This document shows, piece after piece, positions 17,632 through 26,753 of a DNA stretch of 64,000 nt; the first letter of the stretch is position 1; each line of letters begins with the position of its first letter. Source of the stretch: Eisenibacter elegans DSM 3317. GTDB lineage: Bacteria > Bacteroidota > Bacteroidia > Cytophagales > Microscillaceae. The translations under genes and the position numbers were made by a program. The DNA is taken from positions 633,413 to 697,412 of the forward strand of contig NZ_KE387152.1 in assembly GCF_000430505.1 (NCBI RefSeq). Reading direction: 5' to 3'. The notes under the pieces are model-generated. The model worked only from the letters and a program-made list of their open reading frames with translations. It was not told the DNA's origin and made no database searches.

Positions 17632-20286
17632 CTAAACCAACCGAAAGGTCAGCTTACACTGAGGTAGGTGTGTTTCAAAGGCTTTTAGCCAAGCTTTACG
17701 TTCTTCGAGTGGCATTGGTATTTCGCGGCTTAGCTCTAACAAGCGCAGCGATTTGAGCTGTAATAAACTTTGGGGCAGCTGCTGGATGGGGTTTCCCAGT
17801 AGGGTGAGTTCCTCTAGGTATTGGAGCTGGCCGATGCTTTCGGGCAGGGTCGACAGCTGATTCCAACTCAACTGTAGATATACTAATTGTGAGAGCTCGC
17901 CTATCTCTTCGGGCAGACTTTGGAGCTGGTTCCAGTCAAGTTGTAGGCGTTGTAGCTTGTGTAGTTGCCCAATACTTGAGGGCAGCGCTTGGAGTTGGTT
18001 CGAAAAAGCCCAAATCATCCGTAGTTGAGACAATTGCCCTATATTTTGGGGCAAATGCGCCAGTTGGTTATTATAAATACTCAACTCCTCTAGGCTTGCG
18101 AGTTGTAAGATATTTTGGGGCAAATGCGTTAGCTGAGTTTCAGCAATCCGGAGTTTGTTGAGCCCTTGTAGTTGGCCTATTTGTTCGGGCACATCTTTAA
18201 ACTCATTGCCCTCTATGCGAAGGTATGTCAGGTTGGGTAGGCTGAATACAGGGCCTTGGGGGGCGAGTACAGCTTCGGGCTTGCCTCCCAGAATCTCCAA
18301 CCTTGTGATTTGGGGATGTGCCCGCATTTCTTCGGCCAGTGGATATTCTATTGCCTGCAAAAACAGCGTTCCTTCATAACTTTGGGCGGTTTTGTCTTGG
18401 AGTACCTTGTCAAAAAACCGCCCCCCGACATGTAGGATATAATCTCCCCCCCAATGAGCTACTTGGTAGAGCCGTTCTACAAAGTAGAGAGAGTCGAGCT
18501 GAGCTTCCCTCAAGACCCACTCCATCAGGCTTCTGCGCCCGGCACGCTGAAAAGCCTTATTTTGTTGTTTGCTGGCATTGAAGTAGCCCATCAGCTGATA
18601 CTGCGTTTCGGCATCATAACAACGCCAAAAAAGCTTTAGCGCCTCCTTACGAATCAGTGGGTCGTTGCTGAAGAACGTATAGGTCAGTACATCGAGGCAG
18701 CGTTTTGAGGGGAGCCTATAGGGCTGTAAGAGCTGTAGGCCAATACGGATGTTGACAGCTTGGTTACTGTCAAAGAAAGCCTGAATTTTCTCAGAAGCAT
18801 TATCGTCTAAGGGTTGCCAAAAACCAGCTTGGTCAATGGCCTTGGTAATGCGATATTCTAAGAATATGGGCAAATGTGGCATTTTGTAGAGTGCCTCTTG
18901 TATGGTAGCACTGACACGCCCGCCGGCCAAGACGTGAGTAACCTTGGGGCTGAGTTGGTGGCTGAGGGTGTAGCCCTGTTGTTTGAGGAATTGTTTGAGA
19001 GCCTTGGCCGAAAAACGCCTGAATTGCCCGACCACATACAAGACTGCGCCGCTATCGGGTGTGGGCCAAGGGGTAGGCGGTTGTATCAGGTGGCCGAGCC
19101 AATCCAACCCTGCCTGAAAATAGGGAAAGTCCAAGTCCATCAGTGGCAATAAGTCCGCGCAAGTCAACGGGGGCAGGTGCTCAATCTCCAAGTTACCCAT
19201 CCAGAGGGCAAAAGCCCACTGTCGGAGCGCCGGACGATTATCAGCCATACGATAGAGTTTATTCAAAAAACGCTTGTGTACCCGTACGTTCAGGGGTTTG
19301 TTGTCATCAAGGGAGAGCCCCTCCAACACCAAGGGGAGGTACATCAGGCAACGGGGCAGCTCCTCAAATAAGTTATGTGCAAGATTCAACCTCCGCAACT
19401 GGCTACAGTGGCGTAGGCTGTCGGGCAGATGGCGTAGTTGGTTGTGTGACAAGTCCAGTGTTTCGAGTGTTTCAAGCCTACAAACCCATTCGGGCAACTG
19501 CTGAAAACCGCAGTGGTCCGCAATCAGGTGTTTGAGTCTAGGGAGCTTGGCCACTTCATCGGTATGGGCACCAAATTGGTCAAACCGCAGTGTTTCCAAA
19601 GCCCTCAGTTTGGCGATGTTGAGAGGCAGGCTTTTGCAGGTATTGTGTAGGTCGAGGGAGCGCAGCTGAGGTAGTTGGGACAGCAGCTCAATACTGTGCT
19701 CAACATCGAGCGAAGTGTTGTGGCTGAGGTTAAGGTGTGACAAGTTGCGCAGGCGCTTAAACTCATCGGGCAATTGTTGGATATGACAGTTGGATAAATC
19801 AAGGCTGAAAGCCTGAGGCAGGGAGGCCAATACCAAACACATCTGAGAAAGGTCGAGCAGGTGGTTGCCTTGTAAGTCGATAGCCCGCAACTCCGGCAGA
19901 TGCCCCAAGGCCTGAGGTAGCTCTACCAGTTCATTGGAGCGCAGATTGATAGATTCCAAAGCTTGCAACTGAACAATATCTTCGCTGAGCTGCCGGATTT
20001 TATTGAATCGCACATCCAATACCCGTAGCCGCTCCAGCCTATAAACAACTGCCGGCAGATGGTTTCTGAAATAATTATTACTGATATCAAGCGATTCGAG
20101 TTCGAGCAGCGCCCCCAAGCTTTCGGGCAAAGTCTTCAGGCGGTTATAGCTCACATTGAGCAGCCTCAGCCCCTGTAAGCTGCCCAACTCTTCGGGCAGG
20201 CTACGACAATCTTTACGCGTATAAACCAAGGTATGGGTATCGGAAAGCGCTGCTGCAAGAACGGCCACAGTGGGGTGTTGTTCCAT
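17632..20286 (-). CDS. Leucine-rich-repeat protein with embedded BRCT-like domain
   Basis: 884 residues. LRR block 1 spans about 25-335 with repeating LxxLxLxxNxLxxLP units (NVSYNRLKTLPESLGALLEL). A BRCT-like domain follows at about 417-480 (GAVLYVVGQFRRFSAKALKQ, then LSPKVTHVLAGG, the typical strand-plus-THVLAG pattern). A helical linker runs from 500 to 650 with HEAT-like composition, and LRR block 2 spans about 670-865. No signal peptide or T9SS tail, so cytoplasmic. Bacterial LRR proteins are usually protein-binding scaffolds; BRCT modules in bacteria are known mainly from NAD-dependent DNA ligase. This combination is unusual. Its own promoter is predicted at 20342-20373. Confidence 0.85.
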   Translation of the reverse strand: MEQHPTVAVLAAALSDTHTLVYTRKDCRSLPEELGSLQGLRLLNVSYNRLKTLPESLGALLELESLDISNNYFRNHLPAVVYRLERLRVLDVRFNKIRQLSEDIVQLQALESINLRSNELVELPQALGHLPELRAIDLQGNHLLDLSQMCLVLASLPQAFSLDLSNCHIQQLPDEFKRLRNLSHLNLSHNTSLDVEHSIELLSQLPQLRSLDLHNTCKSLPLNIAKLRALETLRFDQFGAHTDEVAKLPRLKHLIADHCGFQQLPEWVCRLETLETLDLSHNQLRHLPDSLRHCSQLRRLNLAHNLFEELPRCLMYLPLVLEGLSLDDNKPLNVRVHKRFLNKLYRMADNRPALRQWAFALWMGNLEIEHLPPLTCADLLPLMDLDFPYFQAGLDWLGHLIQPPTPWPTPDSGAVLYVVGQFRRFSAKALKQFLKQQGYTLSHQLSPKVTHVLAGGRVSATIQEALYKMPHLPIFLEYRITKAIDQAGFWQPLDDNASEKIQAFFDSNQAVNIRIGLQLLQPYRLPSKRCLDVLTYTFFSNDPLIRKEALKLFWRCYDAETQYQLMGYFNASKQQNKAFQRAGRRSLMEWVLREAQLDSLYFVERLYQVAHWGGDYILHVGGRFFDKVLQDKTAQSYEGTLFLQAIEYPLAEEMRAHPQITRLEILGGKPEAVLAPQGPVFSLPNLTYLRIEGNEFKDVPEQIGQLQGLNKLRIAETQLTHLPQNILQLASLEELSIYNNQLAHLPQNIGQLSQLRMIWAFSNQLQALPSSIGQLHKLQRLQLDWNQLQSLPEEIGELSQLVYLQLSWNQLSTLPESIGQLQYLEELTLLGNPIQQLPQSLLQLKSLRLLELSREIPMPLEERKAWLKAFETHLPQCKLTFRLV

Positions 20287-20341
20287 AAAAACCTGAGGGG
20301 TAGGTTGGAAAGTGCGCTACTATAAGGCTGGTAGATGTACC

Positions 20342-20373
20342 CAAAGGTAAGGCTTTTAAGCCCAATTATCAAA
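20342..20373 (-). promoter_or_regulatory. Promoter of the LRR-BRCT gene
   Basis: On the minus strand: TTTG at 20370-20373, 20-bp spacer, then TACCTTTG at 20342-20349. Both elements match the Bacteroidota consensus (TTTG / TAnnTTTG) with the preferred spacing, giving a leader of roughly 50 bases before the ATG at 20286. Confidence 0.65.
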
Positions 20374-20469
20374 CAAGAGTGCGCCGTACTCTGGTCTTTT
20401 GCCCTAACTTTTTTAACTTGCACACAACAAATCACCTCTTGCTGTCTTATTTTTCACAAAAACCCTCTT

Positions 20470-21585
20470 ATGAAAAGAGCCCCTTATTTCCTGTTGTTGT
20501 TTGCCTCATTATGCTTGGCGGGGGTCTTGTCGAGCTGCAAACGCAACGAGCAAAACCGTGAGAAGAACACGCTCAGTATCGAAAGTCGTGGTGGCTTTCA
20601 CGAGATTGTCGTGGTGGCTGACAGCCTTACTTGGACAGGCCGCCCCGGCGAAGCCCTACGTGAGGCGCTCTATGATATTATCCCCGGTCTGCCGCAGCCC
20701 GAAAACCGTTTCAAGCTCATACACATCTATCCTTCGGCGCTTCAAAGCTTTCTCAAACTACATCATAATGTACTGTTTTTGACTAGCTTTGACAACAAAA
20801 GCACCGAAAACAGGCGTAACCTTGCGCGCCTCAAACCCGAAACTATTGAGGCCGCTAAAAAAGACCCAACGCAGTTTATGTCTTTGAGCAAAAATCTCTA
20901 TGCCAACGGCCAACAAGCGCTATTCGTTTACAGCCCCACCCAAGAGCAGCTAGCCAATAACATTCGCCAATACCAAAACCGCCTCCGCCAACACTTTCAC
21001 GACTTGGAGCGGGAGCGTGTAGGCACCAAAATGTACAGTGCCCAAGAGAACAAGAAGCTCGGTAAGTTCATCACCAACCACCACCCCTTTGCCCTACGTG
21101 TACCGATGGCTTACAAGCTTGTCAAAAATGAAGAAAACTTCATCTGGCTACGCTTCCTCGAACAGCGCGTCGACAAGAGCATCTTCATCGTACGCCTGCC
21201 CTACAATAACCCCAAGGTGTTTGAGCTAGAGCAGTTTGTGAGCCTGCGTGACTCTCTTGGTTTTCAGTATTTTAATGATGGTAAGCGCGCCATCTTGCCC
21301 GATTCTTATATCATCACCGAAAACGATAATATGGAGGTCGAAGCTACCAAACTCAATTTCAACGGCCTTTACGCAGTCGAGTATAGAGGACTTTGGCTAC
21401 TCAAAAACCAATCGAGGGGAGGTCCATTCTTGGGCTATCTTATGGTAGACAAAAGCAACAAGGAACTCTACTACATTGAGGGCTTTATCGATGCGCCCGG
21501 CGAAGACAAACGTGCCCATATTGTAGAGTTAGAAACCATTATACGTACCTTTGTGCTCCAAGAGCAAGCTCAAAAAGCTTCCTAG
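20470..21585 (+). CDS. DUF4837 lipoprotein
   Basis: 371 residues from the ATG at 20470, where a clean lipoprotein signal begins (LLLFASLCLAGVLSSCKRNE, Cys near 23). The body matches DUF4837 of Bacteroidota: GGFHEIVVVADSLTWTGRPG near the start, a long central helical part, and RGLWLLKNQSRGGPFLGYLM followed by YYIEGFIDAPGEDKR near the end. Function unknown; predicted to be anchored to the envelope. It is divergent from the LRR gene, and the 180-bp gap holds both promoters. Confidence 0.85.
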   Translation: MKRAPYFLLLFASLCLAGVLSSCKRNEQNREKNTLSIESRGGFHEIVVVADSLTWTGRPGEALREALYDIIPGLPQPENRFKLIHIYPSALQSFLKLHHNVLFLTSFDNKSTENRRNLARLKPETIEAAKKDPTQFMSLSKNLYANGQQALFVYSPTQEQLANNIRQYQNRLRQHFHDLERERVGTKMYSAQENKKLGKFITNHHPFALRVPMAYKLVKNEENFIWLRFLEQRVDKSIFIVRLPYNNPKVFELEQFVSLRDSLGFQYFNDGKRAILPDSYIITENDNMEVEATKLNFNGLYAVEYRGLWLLKNQSRGGPFLGYLMVDKSNKELYYIEGFIDAPGEDKRAHIVELETIIRTFVLQEQAQKAS

Positions 21586-21604
21586 CTGCATATGTCGAAG
21601 TTTT

Positions 21605-21720
21605 GGGGGCTTCCCCTCCCTGCGCAAGCGTAAGGCTAGGCGACCGTACTCCTCGTACTGAGGGCTATACCCGTATCCTGTGCACTTTCGCACTCGGGTG
21701 CCCCTAAGCCGCTTGCGTAT
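21605..21720 (+). ncRNA. Candidate structured RNA element upstream of maeB
   Basis: The 243-bp gap before maeB holds a dense set of nested inverted repeats. Outer stem CGCAAGCG (21623-21630) pairs with CGCTTGCG (21710-21717), extended after a bulge by GGCT/AGCC and AGG/CCT. Inside are GTAC-tcctc-GTAC (21646-21658) and a two-part stem ACCCG (21669-21673)/CGGGT (21695-21699) enclosing GTGC (21680-21683)/GCAC (21690-21693). A small GGGG-ctt-CCCC hairpin precedes it. The result is a multibranched, tRNA-sized fold. It could be a regulatory leader of maeB, a small RNA, or a folded dispersed repeat; strand is uncertain because the stems are symmetric. Confidence 0.4.
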
Positions 21721-21828
21721 GCATATACCCAAACCAAAAAAGCTTAGGCTATTTCAAACCTACCATCACAACAACAAACAACAAAAAAGTACATTTACAA
21801 TACAAGAACCAACTAAACACCTGACTCT

Positions 21829-24090
21829 ATGGCTATTAAAGTCCGTAAAGAAGATGCGCTGAGCTACCACGAACAAGGGCAGCCCGGCAAAATAGAGGTT
21901 ACGCCTACCAAGGCGCTCACCTCCCAACTCGATCTTGCCTTGGCGTATTCGCCCGGTGTGGCAGAGCCGTGTAAGGCCATCGCTGAAAACCCCGAAGATG
22001 CCTACCGCTATACGGCCAAGGGCAATTTGGTAGCCGTTATCTCCAATGGCACCGCTGTTCTTGGTTTGGGGAATATTGGCGCTTTGGCCTCCAAACCTGT
22101 GATGGAAGGCAAGGGTGTGTTGTTCAAAAAATTTGCCGGCATCGATGTGTTCGATATCGAAATCGACTGCGAAGACCCACAGGAGTTTATCCGCATTGTC
22201 AAATCCCTTGAGCCAACCTTTGGCGGCATCAACCTCGAAGACATCAAAGCCCCCGAATCTTTTCTCATAGAGCAAACCCTGCGTAAAGAGATGAATATCC
22301 CCATTATGCACGATGACCAACACGGCACGGCCATCATCTCAGGCGCGGCTTTGCTCAATGCGCTCGAATTGGTGGGCAAAAAAATAGAAGACATCAAAGT
22401 CGTGGTCAATGGCGCAGGGGCTTCAGCCATCGCCTGTTCTAACCTGTATATAGACCTTGGGGTGCGCCGCGAAAACCTTATTATGCTCGATAGCCGTGGC
22501 GTATTGACCACCAAGCGCACCGACCTCGACGAATACAAATCGCGTTATGCCCGCGACCTCAACATCGAAACCCTAGAGCAGGCCATCGAAGGTGCCGATA
22601 TGTTCTTGGGTCTCTCCAAAGCCAATATCTTTACCCCCGAGATGTTGCGCAAAATGGCCGACAAGCCCATCGTGTTTGCCCTTGCCAACCCCGACCCCGA
22701 AATCGAGTATGAGCTGGCGATGGCTACTCGCAATGATATTATTATGGCTACAGGACGCTCCGACCATCCCAACCAAGTAAACAACGTACTGGGCTTCCCC
22801 TATATCTTTCGAGGGGCGCTGGACGTACGCGCCACTACCATCAACGAGGCAATGAAACTCGCCGCTGTCCGTGCCATTGCAGAGCTGGCCAAGCAGCCCG
22901 TGCCCGATGCTGTCAGTCAAGCCTACGGAGATCAAGCCCTGCAATTCGGGGTTAATTACTTGATACCCAAGCCATTAGACCCTCGTCTCATCACTACCAT
23001 CTCGCCTGCGGTAGCCAAGGCTGCAATGGAGTCAGGCGTAGCCAAAGCCCCCATCACCGACTGGGCGGCCTACGAGCTAGAGCTCCAAAAACGCATCGGA
23101 ATAGAGCAACGCCTCACAGGGCGCTTAATCGAAACTGCCAAAAAATCACCCAAGCGTGTGGTATTTGGCGAAGCCGACAACATCAAAATTCTCCGTGCTG
23201 CCCAAATCGTACGCGACCAAGGCATCGCCGAACCCATCTTGCTAGGCAATGAGGCCCGTATCAGAGCGTTGATAGAGGAAAATATGCTCGAACTGAGCGA
23301 CTGCCCTATCTTCGACCCGCTGACCTTGCCCGAGCGCTGTGCTGATTATGCCCAAAACCTCTATCAACGCCGCCAACGCCGTGGCATTACCCTCTATGAT
23401 GCCCAAAAGCTCATGCGTGACCGCAACTACTTTGGCTGCGCAATGGTCGATAGGGGAGAGGCGGATGTGTTTCTTTCGGGCCTTACCAAACACTACCCCA
23501 AGGTCATTCGTCCAGCCTTAGAGGTGATAGGCGTACACCCCAAGGCCGAAAAGTTGGCCGGAATGTATATCCTTGTCAAAGACAATGAGCCTCTGTTTCT
23601 GGCCGATACGACCATCAACCAAAACCCGAGTGCAGAGGAAATCGTCGAAATCATTGGTCTGACTGCGGAGTCTGTGCGCTTCTTTGGCTTCGAGCCACGT
23701 ATCGCCACGCTTTCTTACTCCAACTTTGGCTCTGCCGAAGGCGAAGACGCGAGCAAGATGCAGGCAGCGACAGCCCTTGCCCAAGAGCGTTATCCTGATT
23801 TGCTCATCGATGGAGAGCTACAGCCCAATGTAGCCCTCGATCAACAGCTGCTCAAGGACAACTACCCCTTCAGCCCCTTGGCCGAAAAGGGGGTTAATAC
23901 GCTTATTTTCCCCAATCTCTCTGCCGGTAATATTACCTACAAAATGCTGCAAGTATTTGGCACAGAGGCCATAGGCCCTATTGTAATGGGCTTGCGCAAA
24001 CCCGTACACGTGTTGCAATTGGGCAGCTCAGTACGCGAAATCGTCAATATGGTGGCGGTGGCCGTCGTACAGGCACAGCGCCTCAAATAA
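21829..24090 (+). CDS. maeB: NADP-dependent malic enzyme, malic/phosphotransacetylase fusion
   Basis: 753 residues, the MaeB length. The N-terminal malic domain (about 20-180) includes [16 protein letters not shown] and the metal-binding IDCEDPQEF region, then [20 protein letters not shown]. The NAD(P) domain (about 180-425) has [15 protein letters not shown] and ALANPDPEI. The C-terminal phosphotransacetylase-like domain (about 430-750) includes [18 protein letters not shown] and the final [20 protein letters not shown]. It decarboxylates malate to pyruvate with NADP+ reduction; the PTA-like part is usually regulatory, responding to acetyl-CoA. Monocistronic, with a terminator at 24098-24136. 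Confidence 0.95.
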   Translation: MAIKVRKEDALSYHEQGQPGKIEVTPTKALTSQLDLALAYSPGVAEPCKAIAENPEDAYRYTAKGNLVAVISNGTAVLGLGNIGALASKPVMEGKGVLFKKFAGIDVFDIEIDCEDPQEFIRIVKSLEPTFGGINLEDIKAPESFLIEQTLRKEMNIPIMHDDQHGTAIISGAALLNALELVGKKIEDIKVVVNGAGASAIACSNLYIDLGVRRENLIMLDSRGVLTTKRTDLDEYKSRYARDLNIETLEQAIEGADMFLGLSKANIFTPEMLRKMADKPIVFALANPDPEIEYELAMATRNDIIMATGRSDHPNQVNNVLGFPYIFRGALDVRATTINEAMKLAAVRAIAELAKQPVPDAVSQAYGDQALQFGVNYLIPKPLDPRLITTISPAVAKAAMESGVAKAPITDWAAYELELQKRIGIEQRLTGRLIETAKKSPKRVVFGEADNIKILRAAQIVRDQGIAEPILLGNEARIRALIEENMLELSDCPIFDPLTLPERCADYAQNLYQRRQRRGITLYDAQKLMRDRNYFGCAMVDRGEADVFLSGLTKHYPKVIRPALEVIGVHPKAEKLAGMYILVKDNEPLFLADTTINQNPSAEEIVEIIGLTAESVRFFGFEPRIATLSYSNFGSAEGEDASKMQAATALAQERYPDLLIDGELQPNVALDQQLLKDNYPFSPLAEKGVNTLIFPNLSAGNITYKMLQVFGTEAIGPIVMGLRKPVHVLQLGSSVREIVNMVAVAVVQAQRLK

Positions 24091-24097
24091 AAACAAC

Positions 24098-24136
24098 AGC
24101 CCTCGCGAAGCCTCAAGTAGCGAGGGCTTGTTTGTC
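24098..24136 (+). terminator. Intrinsic terminator of maeB
   Basis: AGCCCTCGC (24098-24106) pairs perfectly with GCGAGGGCT (24120-24128) around a 13-nt loop, followed by TGTTTGTCT. It begins 8 bp after the maeB stop codon. Confidence 0.75.
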
Positions 24137-24167
24137 TCTGACCAAAAAGCCTCAACACCCGACAACT

Positions 24168-24811
24168 GTGAAAACGCTCAAATTACTCAAGATACAGTTC
24201 GGTGCAGTGCTGTTATCTCGTGAAATACCAGCTTTTCGAGGAGCCATTATCCACAAGGTAGGCCAACAAGACACCCTGCTTTTTCACAATCACCTAGATG
24301 ACCAGCGCTACCATTATGCCTATCCTTTGGTACAGTACAAGGTGCTAAACACCCATCCTTGGTATGTTTGGGAGAAGGAGTGGATGAAATCCATAAGTTT
24401 TTTGAAAAGCGCAACTGGCATATCCGTATCGACGAACGCCGCGTCCCTATGAGCATTCATAAGCTCGATATGCAACAATGGACACTGCAAACAACCGGAA
24501 CAACGACACCCCATACCAAATTCGCAACTGGCTACCCATTACCAAAAAAATCACGCCGAGTTCAACGCCCTTGCTTCGGTCAAAGAACGCATTAGTTTTT
24601 TAGAACACAAGCTTGTTGGACATCTACTGGCCTTTGCCAAGGGGCTTGATTGATGGGTAGAAGAAGAACTGAAAGTAGCCCTACTCGATTACCAAGCGCC
24701 ACATATTGTCCGGCTAAAAGGGGTAGGTCTTCAAGCATTCGATACCATATAGATTTAGGCAAAAGCGTCAGCCTTGGCTTTGGAACACTTTGGTCGATAC
24801 GCACATCATAG
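24168..24811 (+). pseudogene. cas6: Degraded CRISPR endoribonuclease cas6
   Basis: Broken copy of the Bacteroidota Cas6 type. From the GTG at 24168 one frame reads MKTLKLLKIQFGAVLL then IPAFRGAIIHKVG, LLFHNHLDD and YPLVQYK. The frame then shifts near 24358 to LVCLGEGVDEIHKFFEKRNW, shifts again near 24510 to YQIRNWLPITKK, again near 24550 to FNALASVKERISFLEHKLVG, and meets a stop at 24652-24654 within FAKGLD*WVEEELKV. After VRLKGVGLQAFDTI come further stops and an apparent deletion before the glycine-rich C-terminal motif DLGKSVSLGFG. At least three frameshifts, stops and a deletion show it is dead. No CRISPR array or other cas gene lies in the window. Its end overlaps the NRDE stop by 6 bp. 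Confidence 0.82.
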
Positions 24812-25573
24812 CTTGAAGTATTGTTGGCTGTATTGGCCAGTTTCTCGTTGATAGCTGCGTTCTACCAAGGTCAATCGCCCAGCAGTATCTTGCAACAACA
24901 CCGTAGAGATGGTGGTGCCATAGTCTGGGCTTTGGATAAACATTGGCGCAAGCATCCGCTCTTTGTCCAAGGGCAGCCCAGTTTGTTGGATATCGGTCTC
25001 TTGGCTAGGCAATTGGGTATCTCGAAACATATCTAGCAAACTATCAGGGCTACAGTCTCCTTGGTTGAGCTGTTGTTCGAGCAAGGCTTTAGCCCGTGCT
25101 ACTTTGTGCCAAGGGGTATCGAGTAGGTGATTGCTCAGGCCAAAAACACCCTGCATAGGCAACCGCCGTACTTCTTGAGCATAATTGGATAAATAAAAAA
25201 TATCTTCCCCATCACTAACCAACAAATTGAAGCCGTTATACTGCTGCGCTTGAGAAGACAGTGCTTGTAGGTATTGTTGAGGCTGTGGGTGGGTAAGGCG
25301 CAAGTAGTTGGCGGTCAAGTCGCCTCTTGAAGGCGCATTGGGTTTGATATTTTGCAAATCCCTATAGTTGGTGATGGCCGTCCAGTACCCATCAGCACGA
25401 GCGCCCAGCCAAGTACCCCCAGCTTGTAGGTCTTTGCCTGCCACAATAACCGGCTCAGTATCTGGCCAATAGTGAGCCGTTTGGGTAGGGCGGGCATAAA
25501 ACTCATCTCGATTGCTGACCAATATCAGGGGGTATTGGGGGTGGCGCTGGCGCGCAAAAACAATCAAACACAT
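24806..25573 (-). CDS. NRDE/TANGO2-family protein
   Basis: 255 residues, starting MCLIVFARQRHP, with the conserved Cys2 and the family signature SNRDEFYARPT at about 20-30, then GGTWLGARADGYW and a GVFGLSNHLLDTPW segment near 155. These are the defining features of the NRDE (TANGO2) family, whose eukaryotic member affects secretion and haem handling; the bacterial role is not established. The N-terminal Cys suggests an Ntn-hydrolase fold. Monocistronic, flanked by repeat-rich DNA upstream and the cas6 pseudogene downstream. Confidence 0.88.
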   Translation of the reverse strand: MCLIVFARQRHPQYPLILVSNRDEFYARPTQTAHYWPDTEPVIVAGKDLQAGGTWLGARADGYWTAITNYRDLQNIKPNAPSRGDLTANYLRLTHPQPQQYLQALSSQAQQYNGFNLLVSDGEDIFYLSNYAQEVRRLPMQGVFGLSNHLLDTPWHKVARAKALLEQQLNQGDCSPDSLLDMFRDTQLPSQETDIQQTGLPLDKERMLAPMFIQSPDYGTTISTVLLQDTAGRLTLVERSYQRETGQYSQQYFKL

Positions 25574-25735
25574 TGGCTAGTAATTTTTGTATTTTCAATC
25601 TCAACATTTAGCAAGCAGTATCCTGCACGGCTTCGTCTCAACAATTCGTAGAACTGTAACGCTACTGGATATTTTTGAAAGAGTAGCTCGGGGCTTCAGC
25701 TCCAAGACAGACTGAGGGATCATTTTTTTTTGGGG

Positions 25736-25795
25736 GGGGGGTAAAATGAGGCTTAGCCCATAGTGGGGTTTGAAAAATGTCCAGTGGCGTAACAA
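25736..25795 (-). repeat. Dispersed remnant B, copy 2
   Basis: Minus-strand reading gives TGHFSNPTMG, stop, ASFYP, matching the TGHFPN...SFYP remnant at 7629-7695. The stop and indel relative to copy 1 show independent decay. Confidence 0.45.
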
Positions 25796-25800
25796 ACGCT

Positions 25801-25905
25801 TATACCCAATCAACATTGGGTTGGAGAGTGTATGTGCCGAGAATCCTTGAGAATCAAGAAAATCAAACCCTGTAAGTCCCCAAATCTTGAGAACCTTGGT
25901 ATAAA
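25801..25905 (+). repeat. Dispersed repeat A, copy 1
   Basis: Begins TATACCCAATCAACATTGGG, contains AATCCTTGAGAATCAAG and AAATCAAACCCTG, and ends CCTTGGTATAAA. It aligns over its whole 105 bp with 50146-50250 (same strand) and, in reverse complement, with about 33920-34010. The CTTGA-n-AATCAAG core is itself nearly palindromic. Confidence 0.75.
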
Positions 25906-26054
25906 ACCTTGGGATTCTGAAGCGTAGGACAAATTTACAAAAGCTGTATTTTTGTACCAAAGAACGCCCTCTGTTGAAGTGAAGCGGCGGCGCTACCACA
26001 CACTATTTTTCTACAAATATCCAGCAGTGTGTAGAACGGTCTTGCTACAAAATC

Positions 26055-26093
26055 AATAAAAAACCCTTTGAAAGCCTATAGCCACCAAAGGGT
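26055..26093 (-). terminator. Intrinsic terminator of the secreted-protein gene
   Basis: On the minus strand, ACCCTTTG (26093-26086) pairs with CAAAGGGT (26070-26063) and is followed by a T-run. It lies about 25 bp after the stop at 26118. Confidence 0.7.
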
Positions 26094-26117
26094 ACAAAAC
26101 CACTGTCAAACTTTTAA

Positions 26118-26591
26118 TTATCGTTTGAAAGCCAAAACACCGCCAGCGCAGTAGTTGTTGGTTTTGTCAAAGTGGTATTCCAAATAATAGATACCGGTTG
26201 TGTTGCAAGTATATGCCAAGCCTTTGAGGTATTCTTTACCGCCGCCTGATAGCGTACTGGCTACTTCTTTTTGGCTAGAATCTTTCAAACGCAAAAACAC
26301 ACCATTGGGAGCTGTATCGTCGGTATTGTTGGCTATGCGGATGAAATAGTTCATTCCTTTACTAAACACATAGCTGAAGCGCACCATTTTTTTAGCTCCA
26401 TTCTCTCCATTGATAGGGTAGCTCTTCAAAAAAGTGTACCCTTGGGGTAGCTTGCTGATGCAAAAGTCGATGTAGGGCTTGGCATTGCAGGTAGCTTCTG
26501 CTAAACTGGCTTGTGGAGCTTCGCTATGGGCAGGGCTGATAAAGCTCAAAAGCGAAAAAAGCAGGGCGGCAGATAAGTTTAGAATCATCAT
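26118..26591 (-). CDS. Small secreted hypothetical protein
   Basis: 157 residues from tandem ATGs at 26591/26588. A signal peptide (MMILNLSAALLFSLLSFISP) ends near SEA. The mature 135 residues contain two central Cys (ATCNAKPYIDFCISK) and two near the C-terminus (AYTCNTTG, NYCAGG), so disulphides are likely. The rest is mostly beta: FSYVFSKGMNYFIRIANN and GIYYLEYHFDKTNN resemble a pre-peptidase C-like or jelly-roll fold that wraps a bound ligand. No family recognised. It is preceded by bshC on the same strand with a 160-bp gap. Confidence 0.7.
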   Translation of the reverse strand: MMILNLSAALLFSLLSFISPAHSEAPQASLAEATCNAKPYIDFCISKLPQGYTFLKSYPINGENGAKKMVRFSYVFSKGMNYFIRIANNTDDTAPNGVFLRLKDSSQKEVASTLSGGGKEYLKGLAYTCNTTGIYYLEYHFDKTNNYCAGGVLAFKR

Positions 26592-26753
26592 AGTTATGTT
26601 GGTGTTATGTTGATGCAAAAAATACAAACAACAATCGTTTACAAGATATGGCTAAATGTTGAGGTAAGTAAGCAAACTCGATACAATAATCACAAATATA
26701 GGTTTTTTCTCAAAATAATCCCCGAAAATTTTTCGACGTAGATATTTCAGGCC

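Larger units (their letters stand above)
25574..26117. other. Gene-free repeat-rich interval
   Basis: About 540 bp holding remnant B copy 2 (25736-25795), dispersed repeat A copy 1 (25801-25905), a run of T then G at 25722-25740, and the terminator of the next minus-strand gene. A 132-residue minus-strand open frame (25601-25999) covers both repeats and lacks protein-like composition, so it is not called. Confidence 0.6.

Noticed and set aside
25601-25999. 132-residue minus-strand open frame
   Set aside because: It covers two repeat remnants, lacks protein-like composition and has no family match that I can see.
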